Shown one piece after another: positions 48,211 through 60,102 of a DNA stretch of 64,000 bases. The notes beneath the pieces are model-generated. The model saw nothing but the letters and a program-made list of their open reading frames with translations. It had not been told where the DNA came from and searched no databases. The DNA comes from Linanthus parryae (taxonomy: Eukaryota; Streptophyta; Magnoliopsida; Ericales; Polemoniaceae). Both the position numbers and the translations under genes were made by a program. The stretch spans positions 113,005,504 through 113,069,503 of the forward strand of contig JALGPY010000004.1 in NCBI GenBank assembly GCA_023055425.1, written 5' to 3'. The number at the start of each line of letters is the position of its first letter. Within the stretch, counting starts at the first letter, position 1.

Positions 48211-50706
48211 AAACCTTCACACCGGGTCCACATTCCATAATTGCAGTATATCATTGCCATAAGCACTAATGTGTGTTTTCTTGTATCAGTAAAGAAAAAA
48301 ATTTAAAAATGAACATAGTTTCCAAAGTTATTACTTGTACTGAACTTCAAATTTCATAACGAAAGAATTTAAAGAATGAACGAGTTTAAACAAGTTTCTG
48401 ATAAGAAATAATGAGTAAAAGAGTTGAAGGCGAAGCTACTATATTACTTTTCTGAAAAATTCGAGAGACAAGTCAAATCTAGAAGCTTAAACACTTTGGG
48501 AGCAAGGAATTAGCCAGGAAACTTAAAAGGTGCTCAGTTTAAAGGGAATTCCAAAATATTGCTGAAATTGTTGTAGGTGGTTCAAAATATAACAAAGAGC
48601 TTAGAGAATTGAAAATTAAAAAAAGGCAACTTCCTATAAAGTCAAAAGAAAAGTGAAGTCATTGTTTGATCAAATGGGGATTAAACTATTTGGTAATCTA
48701 AAAAAAAACTAGGATCCGTGAAAAAAGATATGTATTCAACATTAAAAAAAACGGCTTTATTGACTTGAGCAACTGCATAACTGACTGAGCTTGTAAACCC
48801 ACTGAAGCACAAACCTCAACTTACTGCAAAGAATTACTCCAAATCAATCCTAAACTACCTCAACTTTTTTAAAAAAATACTCTAAGACAGTCCTAATAGA
48901 ATTCAAATGAACAACCACTTACCAACTTGAAAAGAACAGACACCCAGACAAGTAAATCACCAAAAGTTCTAACTTCAACAAACTGTGGTTTCGTATCTCG
49001 TCTATGTCACGATAAAAACAAACTAACAAATCAACTCTTCCGTTCTACAGCCCACAAATTCTCGATTACAAAAAACATATCCTACCCCTTCTAAATCTTC
49101 GCATTGGTTCCACATTCCATTATTGCAGTTGATCATTGTCAAAAGTACTAATTTGTGTTTTCTTGTATCAGTAAAGAATTATAATAAAAAAAGGAGCATA
49201 GTTTCCAAAGTTAGTACTTGTACTGAACTTAGAATTTCATATCGAAACAACTTAAAGAATTAACCTGGGAAAATAAACTGAGTTTAAAGGAGTTTCTGAT
49301 AAGAAATAATGAATAATAGTTGAACGCAAAGCTATTATATTACTTTTCTGAAAAATTCCAAAGGCAAGTCAAAACGAGTAGCTTAAACACTTTGGGAAGA
49401 GGAATAAGCCAGGAAACATAAAAGGTGCTCAGTTTAAAGAAAATTTCAAAATATTGCTGAAATTGTTGTAGGTGATTCAAAATGTAACAAAGGGCTTAGA
49501 TTACAGTAAATTCAAAAGCCAACTTCTTGTGAAGCCAAAAGAAAAGTGAAGTCATTGTTTGATCAAATGGGGATTAAACTTTTTGGTAATCTAAAACTTT
49601 CTAGGATCTGTGGAAAAAGACATGTATTCTATATTAAGAAAAAACGGCTTTATTGACATGAACAACTGCGTAATTGACAATGCTTGTAAACCCACTGAAG
49701 CACAAACCTCAACTTACTGCCAAGAATAAACTCCAAATCATTCCTAAGATACCACAACTTTTTGAGAATGAAATACTCCAAGACAGTCCTAAAAGACTTC
49801 AAATGAACATCCACTTCCCAACTTGAAAAGAACCGACACCCAGACAAGTAAATCACCAAAAGTTTTAACTTCAACAATCTAACAAATCCACTCTTCCGTC
49901 CTTCAGCCCACAAAATCTCGATTACAAAAACCATTTCCTACTCGCCTTCTAAACCTTCACACTGGGTCCACATTCCATAATTGCAGTATATCATTGTCAT
50001 AAGCACTAATGTGTGTTTTCTTGTATCAGTAAAGAAAAAAATTCAAAAAATGAACATAGTTTCCAAAGTGATTACTTGTACTGTACTTAAAATTTCATAA
50101 CGAAACAACTTAAAGAATGAAAGAGTTTGACCGAGTTTCTGATAAGAAATAATGAGTAAAAAGTTAAAGGCGAAGCTACTATATTAGTTTTCTGAAAAAT
50201 TCGAGAGACAAGTCAAACCTAGAAGCTTAAACACTTTGGGAGCAAGGAATTAGCCAGGAAACATAAAAGGTGCTCAGTTTAAAGGGAATTCCAAAATATT
50301 GCTGAAATTGTTGTAGGTGGTTCAAAATATAACAAAGAGCTTAGAGAACATAAAATTAAAAAAAGACAACTTCTTGTAAAGTCAAAAGAAAAGTGAAGTC
50401 ATTGTTTGATCAAATTGGGATTAAACTATTTGGTAATCTAAAAAAAACTAGGAACCGTGAAAAAAGATATGTATTCCACATTAAAAAAAAAACGGCTTTA
50501 CTGACATGAACAACTGCATAACTGACGGAGCTTGTAAACCCACTGAAGCACAAACCTCAACTTACTGCCAAGAATTACTCCAAATCAATCCTAAACTACC
50601 TCAACTTTTTTAAAAGAAATACTCCAAGTCAGTCCTAATAGAATTCAAATGAACAACCACTTCCCAACTTGAAAAGAACAGACACCCAGACGAGTAAATC
50701 ACCAAA

Positions 50707-51634
50707 AGTTCTAACTTGAACAAACTGTGGTTTCGTCTCTCGTCTATGTCACGATAAAAACAAACTAACAAATCAACTCTTCCGTTCTACAGCCCACAAA
50801 ATCTCGATTACAAAAACCATCTCCGACCTCCCTTCTAAATCTTCGCAGTGGGTCCACATTCCATTAATGTAGTTGATCATTGTCAAAAGTACCAATTTGT
50901 GTTTTCTTGTATCAGTAAAGAATTATATTAAAAAATGAGCATAGTTTCCAAAGTTATTACTTGTACTGAACTTAAAATTTCATATCGAAACAACTTAAAG
51001 AATGAACCTAGGAAAATAAACTGAGTTTAAAGGTGTTTCTGATAAGAAATAATGAGTAAGAGAGTGAGTTGAAGGCAAAGCTATTATATTACTTTTCTAA
51101 AAAATTCCAAAGACAAGTCAAAACGGGTAGCTTAAGCACTTAGGGAACAAAGAATTGGACAGGAAACATAAGTTCTAACTTGAACAAACTGTGGTTTCGT
51201 CTCTCGTCTATGTCACGATAAAAACAAACTAACAAATCAACTCTTCCGTTCTACAGCCCACAAAATCTCGATTACAAAAACCATATCCGACCTCCCTTCT
51301 AAATCTTCGCATTGGGTCCACATTCCATTAATGTAGTTGATCATTGTCAAAAGTACCAATTTGTGTTTTCTTGTATCAGTAAAGAATTATATTAAAAAAT
51401 GAGCATGGTTTCCAAAGTTATTACTTGTACTGAACTTAAAATTTCATATCGAAACAACTTAAAGAATGAACCTAGGAAAATAAACTGAGTTTAAAGGAGT
51501 TTCTGATAAGAAATAATGAGTAAGAGAGTGAGTTGAAGGCAAAGCTATTATATTACTTTTCTAAAAAATTCCAAAGACAAGTCAAAACGGGTAGCTTAAG
51601 CACTTAGGGAACAATGAATTGGACAGGAAACATA
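50707..51634. repeat. 464-bp internal tandem duplication within one monomer
   Basis: AGTTCTAACTTGAACAAACT occurs at 50707 and 51171, and both copies end GGACAGGAAACATA (51170, 51634). This lengthens the local landmark interval to 1364 bp, 464 more than a normal monomer. Confidence 0.92.
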
Positions 51635-54600
51635 AGAAGTGCTTAGTTTAAAGGGAATTCCAAAATAATGCTGAAATTGTTTTAGGTGATTAAAAATGTA
51701 ACAAAGGGCTTACGAGTACAGAAAATTAAAAAGGCAACTTCTTTTAAAGTCAAAAGAAACATGAAGTCATTAATTGATCAAATGGGGATTAAACTTTGGT
51801 AATCTAAAAAAAACTTTGGATCCGTGAAAAAAGATATTTATTCCACATCTAGAAAAAACGGCTTTACTGACATGAACAACTGCATAATTGACGGAGCTTG
51901 TAAACCCACTGAAGCACAAACCTCAACTTAATGCCAAGAATTACTCAAATCAATCCTAAACTACCTCAACTTTTTTAAAAGAAATACTCCAAGTCAGTCC
52001 TAATAGAATTCAAATGAACAACCACTTCCCAACTTGAAAAGAACAAACACCCAGACAAGTAAATCACCAGAAGTTCTAACTTGAACAAACTGTGGTTTCG
52101 TCTCTCGTCTATGTCACGATAAAAACAAACTAACAAATCAACTCTTCCGTTCTACAGCCCACAAAATCTCGATTACAAAAACCATATCCGACCCCCCTTC
52201 TAAATCTTCGCATTGGGTCATTCCATTAATGTAGTTGATCATTGTCAAAAGTACCAATTTGTGTTTTCTTGTATCAGTAAAGAATTATATTAAAAAAGGA
52301 GCATAGTTTCCAAAGTTATTACTTGTACTGAACTTAAAATTTCATATCGAAACAACTTAAAGAATGAACCTAGGAAAATAAACTGAGTTTAAAGGAGTTT
52401 CTGATAAGAATTAATGAGTAAGAGAGTGAGTTGAAGGCAAAGCTATTATATTACTTTTCTAAAAAATTCCAAAGACAAGTCAAAACGGGTAGCTTAAGCA
52501 CTTAGGGAACAAAGAATTGGACAGGAAACATAAGAAGTGCTTAGTTTAAAGGGAATTCCAAAATATTGCTGAAATTGTTTTAGGTGATTCAAAATGTAAC
52601 AAAGGGCTTAGAGTACAGAAAATTAAAAAGGCAAATTCTTGTAAAATCAAAAGAAACATGAAGTCATTATTTGATCAAATGGGGATTAAACTTTGGTAAT
52701 CTAAAAAAAACTTTGGATCCGTGAAAAAATATATGTATTCCACATTAAGAAAACCGGATTTATTGACATGAACAACTTACGGAGCTTCTAAACCCACTGA
52801 AGCATAAACCTCAACTTGCTGCCAAGAGTTACTCCAAATGAATCGTAAAATACTTCCAATGAACAACAACCACTTCCGGACACAAAAAGAGCAGGCAACC
52901 CATACAAATAAATCATGAAATGGGGATTAAAGTTTGGTAATCTAAAAAAAATCTAGGTTCTGTGAACAAGTTATGTATTCCACGTTAAGAAGAACCCGAT
53001 TTAGTGACATGAGCAAGCTTGTAAACCCACTGAGGCACAAACCTCAACTTACAGCCAAGATTACTCCAAATCAATACTAAAACACCTCAAAGGAACAGCC
53101 ACTTCCAAATATAAAAAGGGAAGGCACACCATACAAATTAATCTCTAAAGGTTTTACTTCAACTAATTGTGGTTAAGCCTCTCGTCTATGTTACAATGGA
53201 AACAAGCTACTAATAAATCCCCTCTCCCGTCCATCAGCACCACAAAAAGTTCAACCGCGAAAACCATTTTCGACTATCCTTCTAAATCATGACTTCACAA
53301 ACCTCAATTTACTGCCAATAATAACTCCACATTAATCATAAAATGAACACCCACCTCCGAACATAAGACGAACAGGCACCCATACAACTCCAAGAGCTGT
53401 TACTACAACTAATTGTGTTTTAGCCTCTCCCCTGGGTCACAACCAAAACAGGCTACAAATAAATTCACTCTCGCATCCCACTGCACCACAAAAGTTCAAC
53501 CGAGAAAACCATTTCGGACTCCCCTTATAAATCTCAACTTTACACTAGGTCCACACTCCAAATGATCCATGTCATAAGCACTAATTTGTGTTTCAGTACT
53601 TCAGTAAATATGTAAATGAGAAATGAACATAGTTTATAAAGTATTTACTTTTGCACTACTTGTAATTTCTAACAAAAGAGTTTTGAGTATCTATTATAAA
53701 CCAAGGAAACCAAACTGAATTTTAACGAGTTTAAGATAAGACTTATTGAGAAAGAGAGTTGTTGGGGAAACTCCTATATTAGTTTTCTGAAATATTCAAG
53801 AGGCGAGTCAAAATGAGGAGCTTAAACACTTTAAAAATAGGAATCAACCAGAAAATAAATGTATCTTAAAAAGCGACAGTTTAAATTGGTGCAATGTTTC
53901 AAATGAAGAAGAAATATGGTTTATATAGGAGTAGGTATTCCAAAAATGTGACAAAAGGAATAACTTTTGTTTAAAATTCCGGCAACAAGTAGGTGCTAAG
54001 TTTAGGGGAATTACAAAATATTGTTTATATAGTTGTAGGTGATTCAAAATGTGCCAAAGAGATAATTTTACAGAAAAGTAAAAAAGAAAACTTCTCGTAA
54101 CGGCAAAAGAAAACTTAAGTCGATGCTTCATGAAATAGAAAACAGACTTTAGTCATTTTAAAAATTAAACCAGGGATTTGTAAAAAAAATATATGTATTC
54201 CTTGTAAGGAGAACACAGATTTGTCGACATGAACAACAGGATTACCTATGGAGCATGTAGACCCACTGATGCACAAAGATCAACATGTTGAAAAGAATTA
54301 CTCCAAATCAATCCTAAAAACCTTCAAATGAACAACGACTTCCCAACACTTCCCAATTGGAAAAGAACAGACCCGAGACAAGTAAATCACCAAAAGTTCT
54401 AACTTCAATAGACTGTGATTTCGACTCTCGTCTATGTCACACAAAAAAACAAGCTAATTAATCCACTCTTCCGTCCTTCAGCCCGCAAATGCTCACCTTC
54501 AAAAACCATTTCGTACTCCCCTTCTAAATCTTCACATTAGGTCCACATTCTCTAATTACAGTTGATCGATGTCATAACCACTAATGTGTGTTTTCTTGGA

Positions 54601-56643
54601 TCAGTAAAGAATAATATTAAAAAATTACCGTAGTTTCGAAAGTAATTACTTGTACTAAACTTGAAGTTTCCTACCAAAACATATCGAAACAATTCAAAGA
54701 ATGAACCTAGGAAAGCAAACTAAGTTTTGACTAGTGTCTGATAATAAATAATTAGTAAGAGAGTTAAGGACGAAACTATTATATAACTATTTCTTAAAAA
54801 TTCCAGAGACAATTTAAAACGAGTAGCTTAAACACTTTAGGAACAAGGAATCAGCAATAAAACATATGAAGTGCTTAGTTTAAAGGAAATTCCAAAATAT
54901 TGCTTAAACTGTTCTAGGTGATTCAAATGTAACAATGGGCTACCAATAGAAAGAATTGAAGAAGGCAGCTTCTTGTACGGACAAAAACAAAAAGTGAAGT
55001 CATTGTTTGATCAAATGGGAATTGGACTTTGGTAATCTAAAAAGAACTAGGTTCGTGAAAAAAGTTCTGTATTCCACATTAAGAAGAACACGCTTTATTG
55101 ACACGAGCAACTGCATAACTTAAGGAGCTTGTAAACCTACTGAAGCACAAACTTCAACTTACTGCCAAGAATTACTCCCAAATCAATACTAGAACACCTC
55201 AAATGAACAACCACTTCCGAACATAAAAAAGAACAGGCACACCATACAAATTAGTCTCCAAAAGTTGTTACTTCAACAAACTGTGGTTAAGCCTCTCGTC
55301 TATGTAACAATGGAAACAAGCTACTAATATATCCACTCTCCCGTCCTTTAAGCACCACACAAGGTTCAACCGCTGAAACCATTTTCGACTCTCCTCTAAA
55401 TCACGACTTCACAAACCTCAATTTACTGCCAATAATAACTGCACATTAATCATAAAATGAACAACACCCACCTCCGAACATAAGACGAACAGGCACCCAT
55501 ACAAATAAATCTTCAAGAGCTGTTACTACAACTAATTGTGTTTTAGCCTCTCCCCTGGGTCACAACGAAAACAGGCTACAAATAAATTCACTCTCGCATC
55601 CCAGTGCACCACAAAAGTTCAACTGAGAAAACCATTTGGGACTCCCTTATAAATCTCAGCTTTACAGTAGGTCCACACTCCAAGTGATCCATGTCATAAG
55701 CACTAAGTTTTGTTTCATTACATCAGTAAATATTTAAATGGAAAATGAACATAGTTTCTAAAGTATTTACTTTTATACTACTTGTAATTTCTAGCAAAAA
55801 CATATAGAAAGTTCTCAAATAAAAGAGTTTTGAGTATCTATTATAAACCAAGGAAACCAAACTGAATTTTAACGAGTTTACCAAAAGAACAGACACAGAG
55901 GAGAGACTTCCCAATTTGAAAAGAACAGACAACCCAGAAAAATAAATTACCAAAAGTTGTAACATCAGCAGACTGTGGTTTAGTCTGTGGTCCATGTCAC
56001 AATGGAAACAGGCTACTAATAAATCCAATCTCCGTCCTAGTGCACCACAAAAGTTCAACCGCGTAAACTGTTTTGGACTCCCCTTCTAAATATCTATATC
56101 GAAACTATACAATAGGACGACATTCCATACTTTCAGTTGACCCATGTCATAGGGCACTAGTGTGTGTTGGTTTCATAGTATCAGGAAAGAAGTAGATAAA
56201 GTTGAACAAACATAGTTTCTAAAGTATTTACTATTACAGAACTTATAGTTTGTTCCAACAGAAAACGTATATATCTTCTTTGATTCTGATGAAAGGCAAC
56301 AACTAAAGAAGGAGTAGCTTAAACAGTTGGATACTTAAAATCAACCAGATAGTCTTTATTTCTTGGATTATTTAAAGAGGCAGCATCCATGATAATGAAA
56401 CCTCAACTTACTGAACTAATCAAAATCACTCCCAAGAAACTGAAAATTAAACCTCAATCACCTAACACAGAGAGAAGTTGCCCCCAAGAAAACATACAAT
56501 ACTCTAGAACCTCTTCTTAATGTTTCTATACTAGGGTTTAAAGGCTACATAGGGTTTAAAACCCTACTTTCCCCCAATTCAAATACAAGGAGTAACAAAC
56601 AAACAAACAATAGGCGTATGTAAAGAAGAAGGTGAGAAGATAA

Positions 56644-57006
56644 TACCTGCATGTAGGGATAAAAGCCCTAATTTTGCAGAAGCCCCAATTCCGATTTGGC
56701 GAAATCCCCAAATATTTTTGAGCCACCGACTTCAAAACTGAGGAGAGAATCGCCTCCTGAACGGATTTGGAGTTCCGATTGCCCTCCTGCACTCTCAGAT
56801 CGTCTCCCTTGGCAGTCGTCCGTCGTAGCCTCTTCGGTCAAGCCACCAAGAGAGACTCCTGCTCTCTCTCTCTGTGTGTTCAACACTTTCATCTCCCTCC
56901 CTCTGCTTTCGCTTCTTCCTTTTTCTCTCTTCTCTCGCCTCTCTCCTCCTAGCAGAGGAAACAATTAGCTGCTTCTCTACCTTTCCCGTGGGGATCTTAT
57001 ATTATT
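56644..57006 (-). promoter_or_regulatory. Minus-strand promoter and first-exon-like segment
   Basis: On the minus strand, a TATA-like ATAATATAAG (57006-56996) is followed by a GA-rich leader and an ORF from ATG 56892 (MKVLNTQRERAGVSLGGLTE) to a TAG at 56668 (KSELGLLQN). The sequence CAG|GTATTA at about 56645 resembles a 5' splice site. The 74-residue product matches no family I know. Downstream on this strand lies the satellite array. It may be the 5' end of a gene whose body has been replaced or expanded by repeats. Confidence 0.35.
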
Positions 57007-57009
57007 GAC

Positions 57010-57400
57010 CAGTGGCTTCGGTGAAAAAGAAGGAAACAACTTCTTCTAAGTCGGTGATTTTCTCTTTCACATTAAAAGATATTTGTAAGATCCATTTTTG
57101 TATTTTATTTTTTTTAGAAGATTAAAAATGGTAACATGATTGATGTTTCCTTAAAAGAAGTGGTAACATGAGTTCATTCATAAATTACTTGACTTCTCTC
57201 TCGTGACAAGCTTAATTGGTTTCTTGTTTACAAAATAAAAATGTGATTGTTGTTGTTTTTTTTAAATAGTCTTTTTAATTATGGTAATTTACTCTCATTT
57301 TTAAATTGTCTTTTCAACTAACTGAATCAAACCAAGTACTCCAATACAAAACAACCCGATTACTACGGAGCCCCTTGATTACCTGATATTCTTGGTCTCA
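57010..57400. other. AT-rich spacer
   Basis: No genes recognised. An imperfect GGTAACATGA repeat is at 57129 and 57162. Confidence 0.4.
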
Positions 57401-57401
57401 A

Positions 57402-58063
57402 CAAGAGAAGCAACTTGGCAAGAGTATCAAGGCCCTACGATCGGATCGTGGAGGAGAATACTTGATTCAAGAGTTTGACGACTATCTTAGAGAGTGGGGG
57501 GTTGTGTCCCAACTCACTCCACCCGGAACGTCACAGCGGAATGGCGTGTCTGAGAGGAAGAATCGCACCTTGTTAGACATGGTGTGGTCTATGATGTGTC
57601 AAACAGATCTTCCGGTATCGTTTTGGGGACATGCTCTATTGACTGCAGCTTTTACCATTAACCGTGTTTCAGTCATGAAGACATCATATGAGATATGGAC
57701 TGGGAGGCGTCCCACAGTGTTGTTTATGAAGATTTGGCGTTGCGATATCTATGTAAAGCGTTTACAAACTGACAAGCTCGGACCCAAGGCTGATAAGTGT
57801 AAGTTTGTGGGATATCATAAGGACACGAAAAGATATTATTTCTACAATTCAATCGAGAACAAAGTATTTGTTGCTCGGACTGGTTCTCACTTAACAGTTA
57901 ACCACCCTCACACAGCAGTTACTGGAAGTTACACACCAGAAACTGGTTCTCTTTTAGCAGTTAACCACCTTTGTACAGCAGTTACTGGAAGTTATACACC
58001 AGAAACTGCTGCTCCATCCTCTTGCTGGAAGAGGTTGATTTTACTCTTCGTAGCTTTTTCTTG
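57402..58063 (+). pseudogene. Copia integrase fragment with duplicated tail
   Basis: From about 57405 the plus strand reads KQLGKSIKALRSDRGGEYLI (second catalytic Asp), then LTPPGTSQRNGVSERKNRTL (catalytic Glu), FWGHALLTAAFTINRV, TSYEIWTGRRP, CDIYVKRLQTDKLGPKADKC, KFVGYHKDTKRYYFYN. This is the integrase core and C-terminal domain of Ty1-copia. It is truncated on the left before the first catalytic Asp. A 21-residue tandem repeat follows and the frame ends at 58063. The protease and RT are absent, so it is an isolated fragment. Confidence 0.87.
57879..58004. repeat. 63-bp tandem repeat, two copies, in-frame
   Basis: Encodes TGSHLTVNHPHTAVTGSYTPE and then TGSLLAVNHLCTAVTGSYTPE. Period is exactly 63 bp (21 codons), starting at 57879 and 57942. 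Confidence 0.9.
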
Positions 58064-58207
58064 ATCTGCCATATCTATTTGTCACTTCTGGTTCCAAATT
58101 CACTCTCCATGGAAGCAGGAACATCTTTGGAGCCTGATGAACTGCACACAGAAGCAGATTTATCTTATTCACTTACACAAATGCAACTAACATAAGATGA
58201 AGATCAA

Positions 58208-58510
58208 GTGGTAGAATCGCCAGAGGATTCAATTGATGAAGGCATTAAGGATTGTAAAAACAATATCTTTGGTAAGATTTTCCATAACAGATCTAGTAAT
58301 ATTGTTGGTTTAAATGCTTCACTTTCCAATTTATGGGAAGTACCAGAGGGTTTTCAAATCATATCCTTGGGAAAAAATCTTTTCCAGATCATGTTTACTA
58401 AAGAAGAGGATATTGAGAGAATTTTAAATAGCCAATCTTGGCTTTTCAATGGAAGTTTGATAATCATGAAAACTTGGATTGAAGGACAGAACATGCTTAC
58501 TGTTGACTGA
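58208..58510 (+). pseudogene. LINE ORF1 fragment (DUF4283 N-terminal half)
   Basis: The open frame encodes NNIFGKIFHNRSSNIVGLNA, SLSNLWEVPEGFQIISLG, KNLFQIMFTKEEDIERIL and SWLFNGSLIIMKTWIEG. This is the DUF4283 pattern (W-p, F...D...L, W...g...L). It stops at TGA 58510 exactly where gypsy-like sequence begins. No RT is nearby, so it is a fragment of a fourth LINE. Confidence 0.78.
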
Positions 58511-60102
58511 TAACCCTGTTTTGAACCACTAGTAAACCCTGTTTTGAACCTGTGGACTTAGGGTGACGATTCTTGGTCTTCATCATTGATTGGTTAGAAT
58601 CACCGCTTTAGTGCGTCACGAGGGTGTTGTAGTTGAGGGGGTTCGATGAGAGAGTACTTCATGCTATACTTGTGTGAGTCTTACATATCGCATGCACTTC
58701 ATTTGTGATCTTCGAGGCGAATGCGAGGGTGAGTGAGAGTGAGAGTAGGCTTGCGCACTTCGGTGTGGCGGTGTTCCATGGCATTACAACATGGACACGA
58801 GTGAGGAGAGCCGTGAGTGTGTACCATCTAATACCCACAAAACTTGGGTTGGGGGAATTGAATAGGTGGATCGTGCTAGGTACCGGATCTTATTCATCAT
58901 GGTGTAGGAGGTTTGGTTGGATTAGGCACGAGACATATATGTGATTGGCTACTTGAGAGGGGACAGTATTACATTCGAGTGTGGGGGTGTCGACATTTGA
59001 CTTCGGACATCGAGATTGAGCTTGCGACGACTCCATCCCCACACGTGCTTTATTGTGATAGCGGCTTCGTTGGTTACACCGAGGATTTCATCGAGTTAGG
59101 GGGAGAGACATTGACTTGTGTTTCATACGTGTTGATTTGGATATTTTTTCCCCTATTATCATTTTTAGCTTGACACTTGGAAGACCACTCGAGACGGATA
59201 TTGAGGAAATTGTGCAGGAATTTGAGAGATTTGAAGAAAAAAAAATGGAAAAAAGAAAAGAGAGAAAAAAGGGAGAGTTGAATAAAGGAAGAATGAAAAG
59301 TTTTGTGGAAGAACGAGTGGAGAAGCAACTAGTTCACAAACGGGAAATTTTGACTTATACATCATTCATGACAAATAGCCGCGGGGATCGTAATTGTACC
59401 GGGGTGTGAGGGGATCGAGGGCCGGAGATGGTGAGTTTCGGGCTTGGTTTCTATCATTGTTGTGAGGGTGTGTGAGATGTGGTAATTGTGAGAATGTGAC
59501 GCTTTAGGATTCGAGTTTGATTACTATCCTATTTGTCCCTAAAGCCTCATCATTCTAAAAACCTGTTAGCGGATTAGGAGCTCGGACCTTGAACGTGGCT
59601 TGGCCTAGCGTAGCCTCTTATTTTGTGGCACACATGAAAAGGTATTGCGTTCTTGTACCTAGTAAAGCTAGGTTCTCTATACTAGCTAGGGGGGATTCGT
59701 GTTGTCGAATTTGATTTCAACTCATTCCTTGTGTCTAGATTTCTCATCGCTTCGTGTGAATCGGTTTAAGCTAATGGAGATTGCCCAATCTCGCAAAAGA
59801 AAAGAAAAAATTGTTATTTCAATACTTACATTGTGAATATTGCATTTGCATATAGGTGCATTGTATATAATCGAGTCGTGTTGACTAGTAAAAAGGATGG
59901 TTTGTGAATTGATCTACTCGGACTCGTATGCAATTGGTAATGGTTAAGTATGCAAATGGTGTCTGATAAGTATGCAATGGCAAATGTGGTATGTATGCAA
60001 AGAAAGTTTGGGAATCAGGAATGGTTTGAGGAAATGAGATGAGATTGTGAGAATTGGCTTGAGGATTTGCTCGGGACGAGCAAAATGTAGTGTGGGGGTA
60101 GC
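58511..60102 (+). mobile_element. 3' internal region of a Tat/Athila-like gypsy element
   Basis: Non-coding sequence ends with GATTTGCTCGGGACGAGCA and AAATGTAGTGTGGGGGTAGC directly before the TGATAAC LTR start at 60103. CTCGGGACGAGCAA and the G-rich polypurine tract are a well-known junction in this lineage. Short ORFs (58705-59173, 59116-59409) are not recognisable. The start is uncertain; AACCCTGTTTTGAACC occurs twice at 58512 and 58535. Confidence 0.7.
60089..60102 (+). promoter_or_regulatory. Polypurine tract
   Basis: AGTGTGGGGGTAGC immediately upstream of the LTR start. Confidence 0.7.

Larger units (their letters stand above)
36181..56520. repeat. Satellite array, right arm (about 890-bp monomers)
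   Basis: A landmark block (GACATGAACAACTGCATAAC, then GTAAACCCACTGAAGCAC) recurs at about 36780, 37640, 38405, 39848, 40745, 41627, 42522, 43405, 44302, 45201, 46098, 46978, 47876, 48760, 49655, 50503, 51867, 52765, 54226 and 55097. The usual interval is 880-900 bp. The centre is nearly uniform and both flanks are diverged, with partial and rearranged monomers (36200-39700, 52900-56500). The last block (56395-56515) matches 37985-38115. Monomers hold short ORFs repeated by copying. None resembles a known protein. Confidence 0.93.

Noticed and set aside
56696..56968. Plus-strand ORF opposite the first-exon-like segment
   Set aside because: Complement of the GA-rich leader. CT-rich low complexity, with no support for transcription on this strand.
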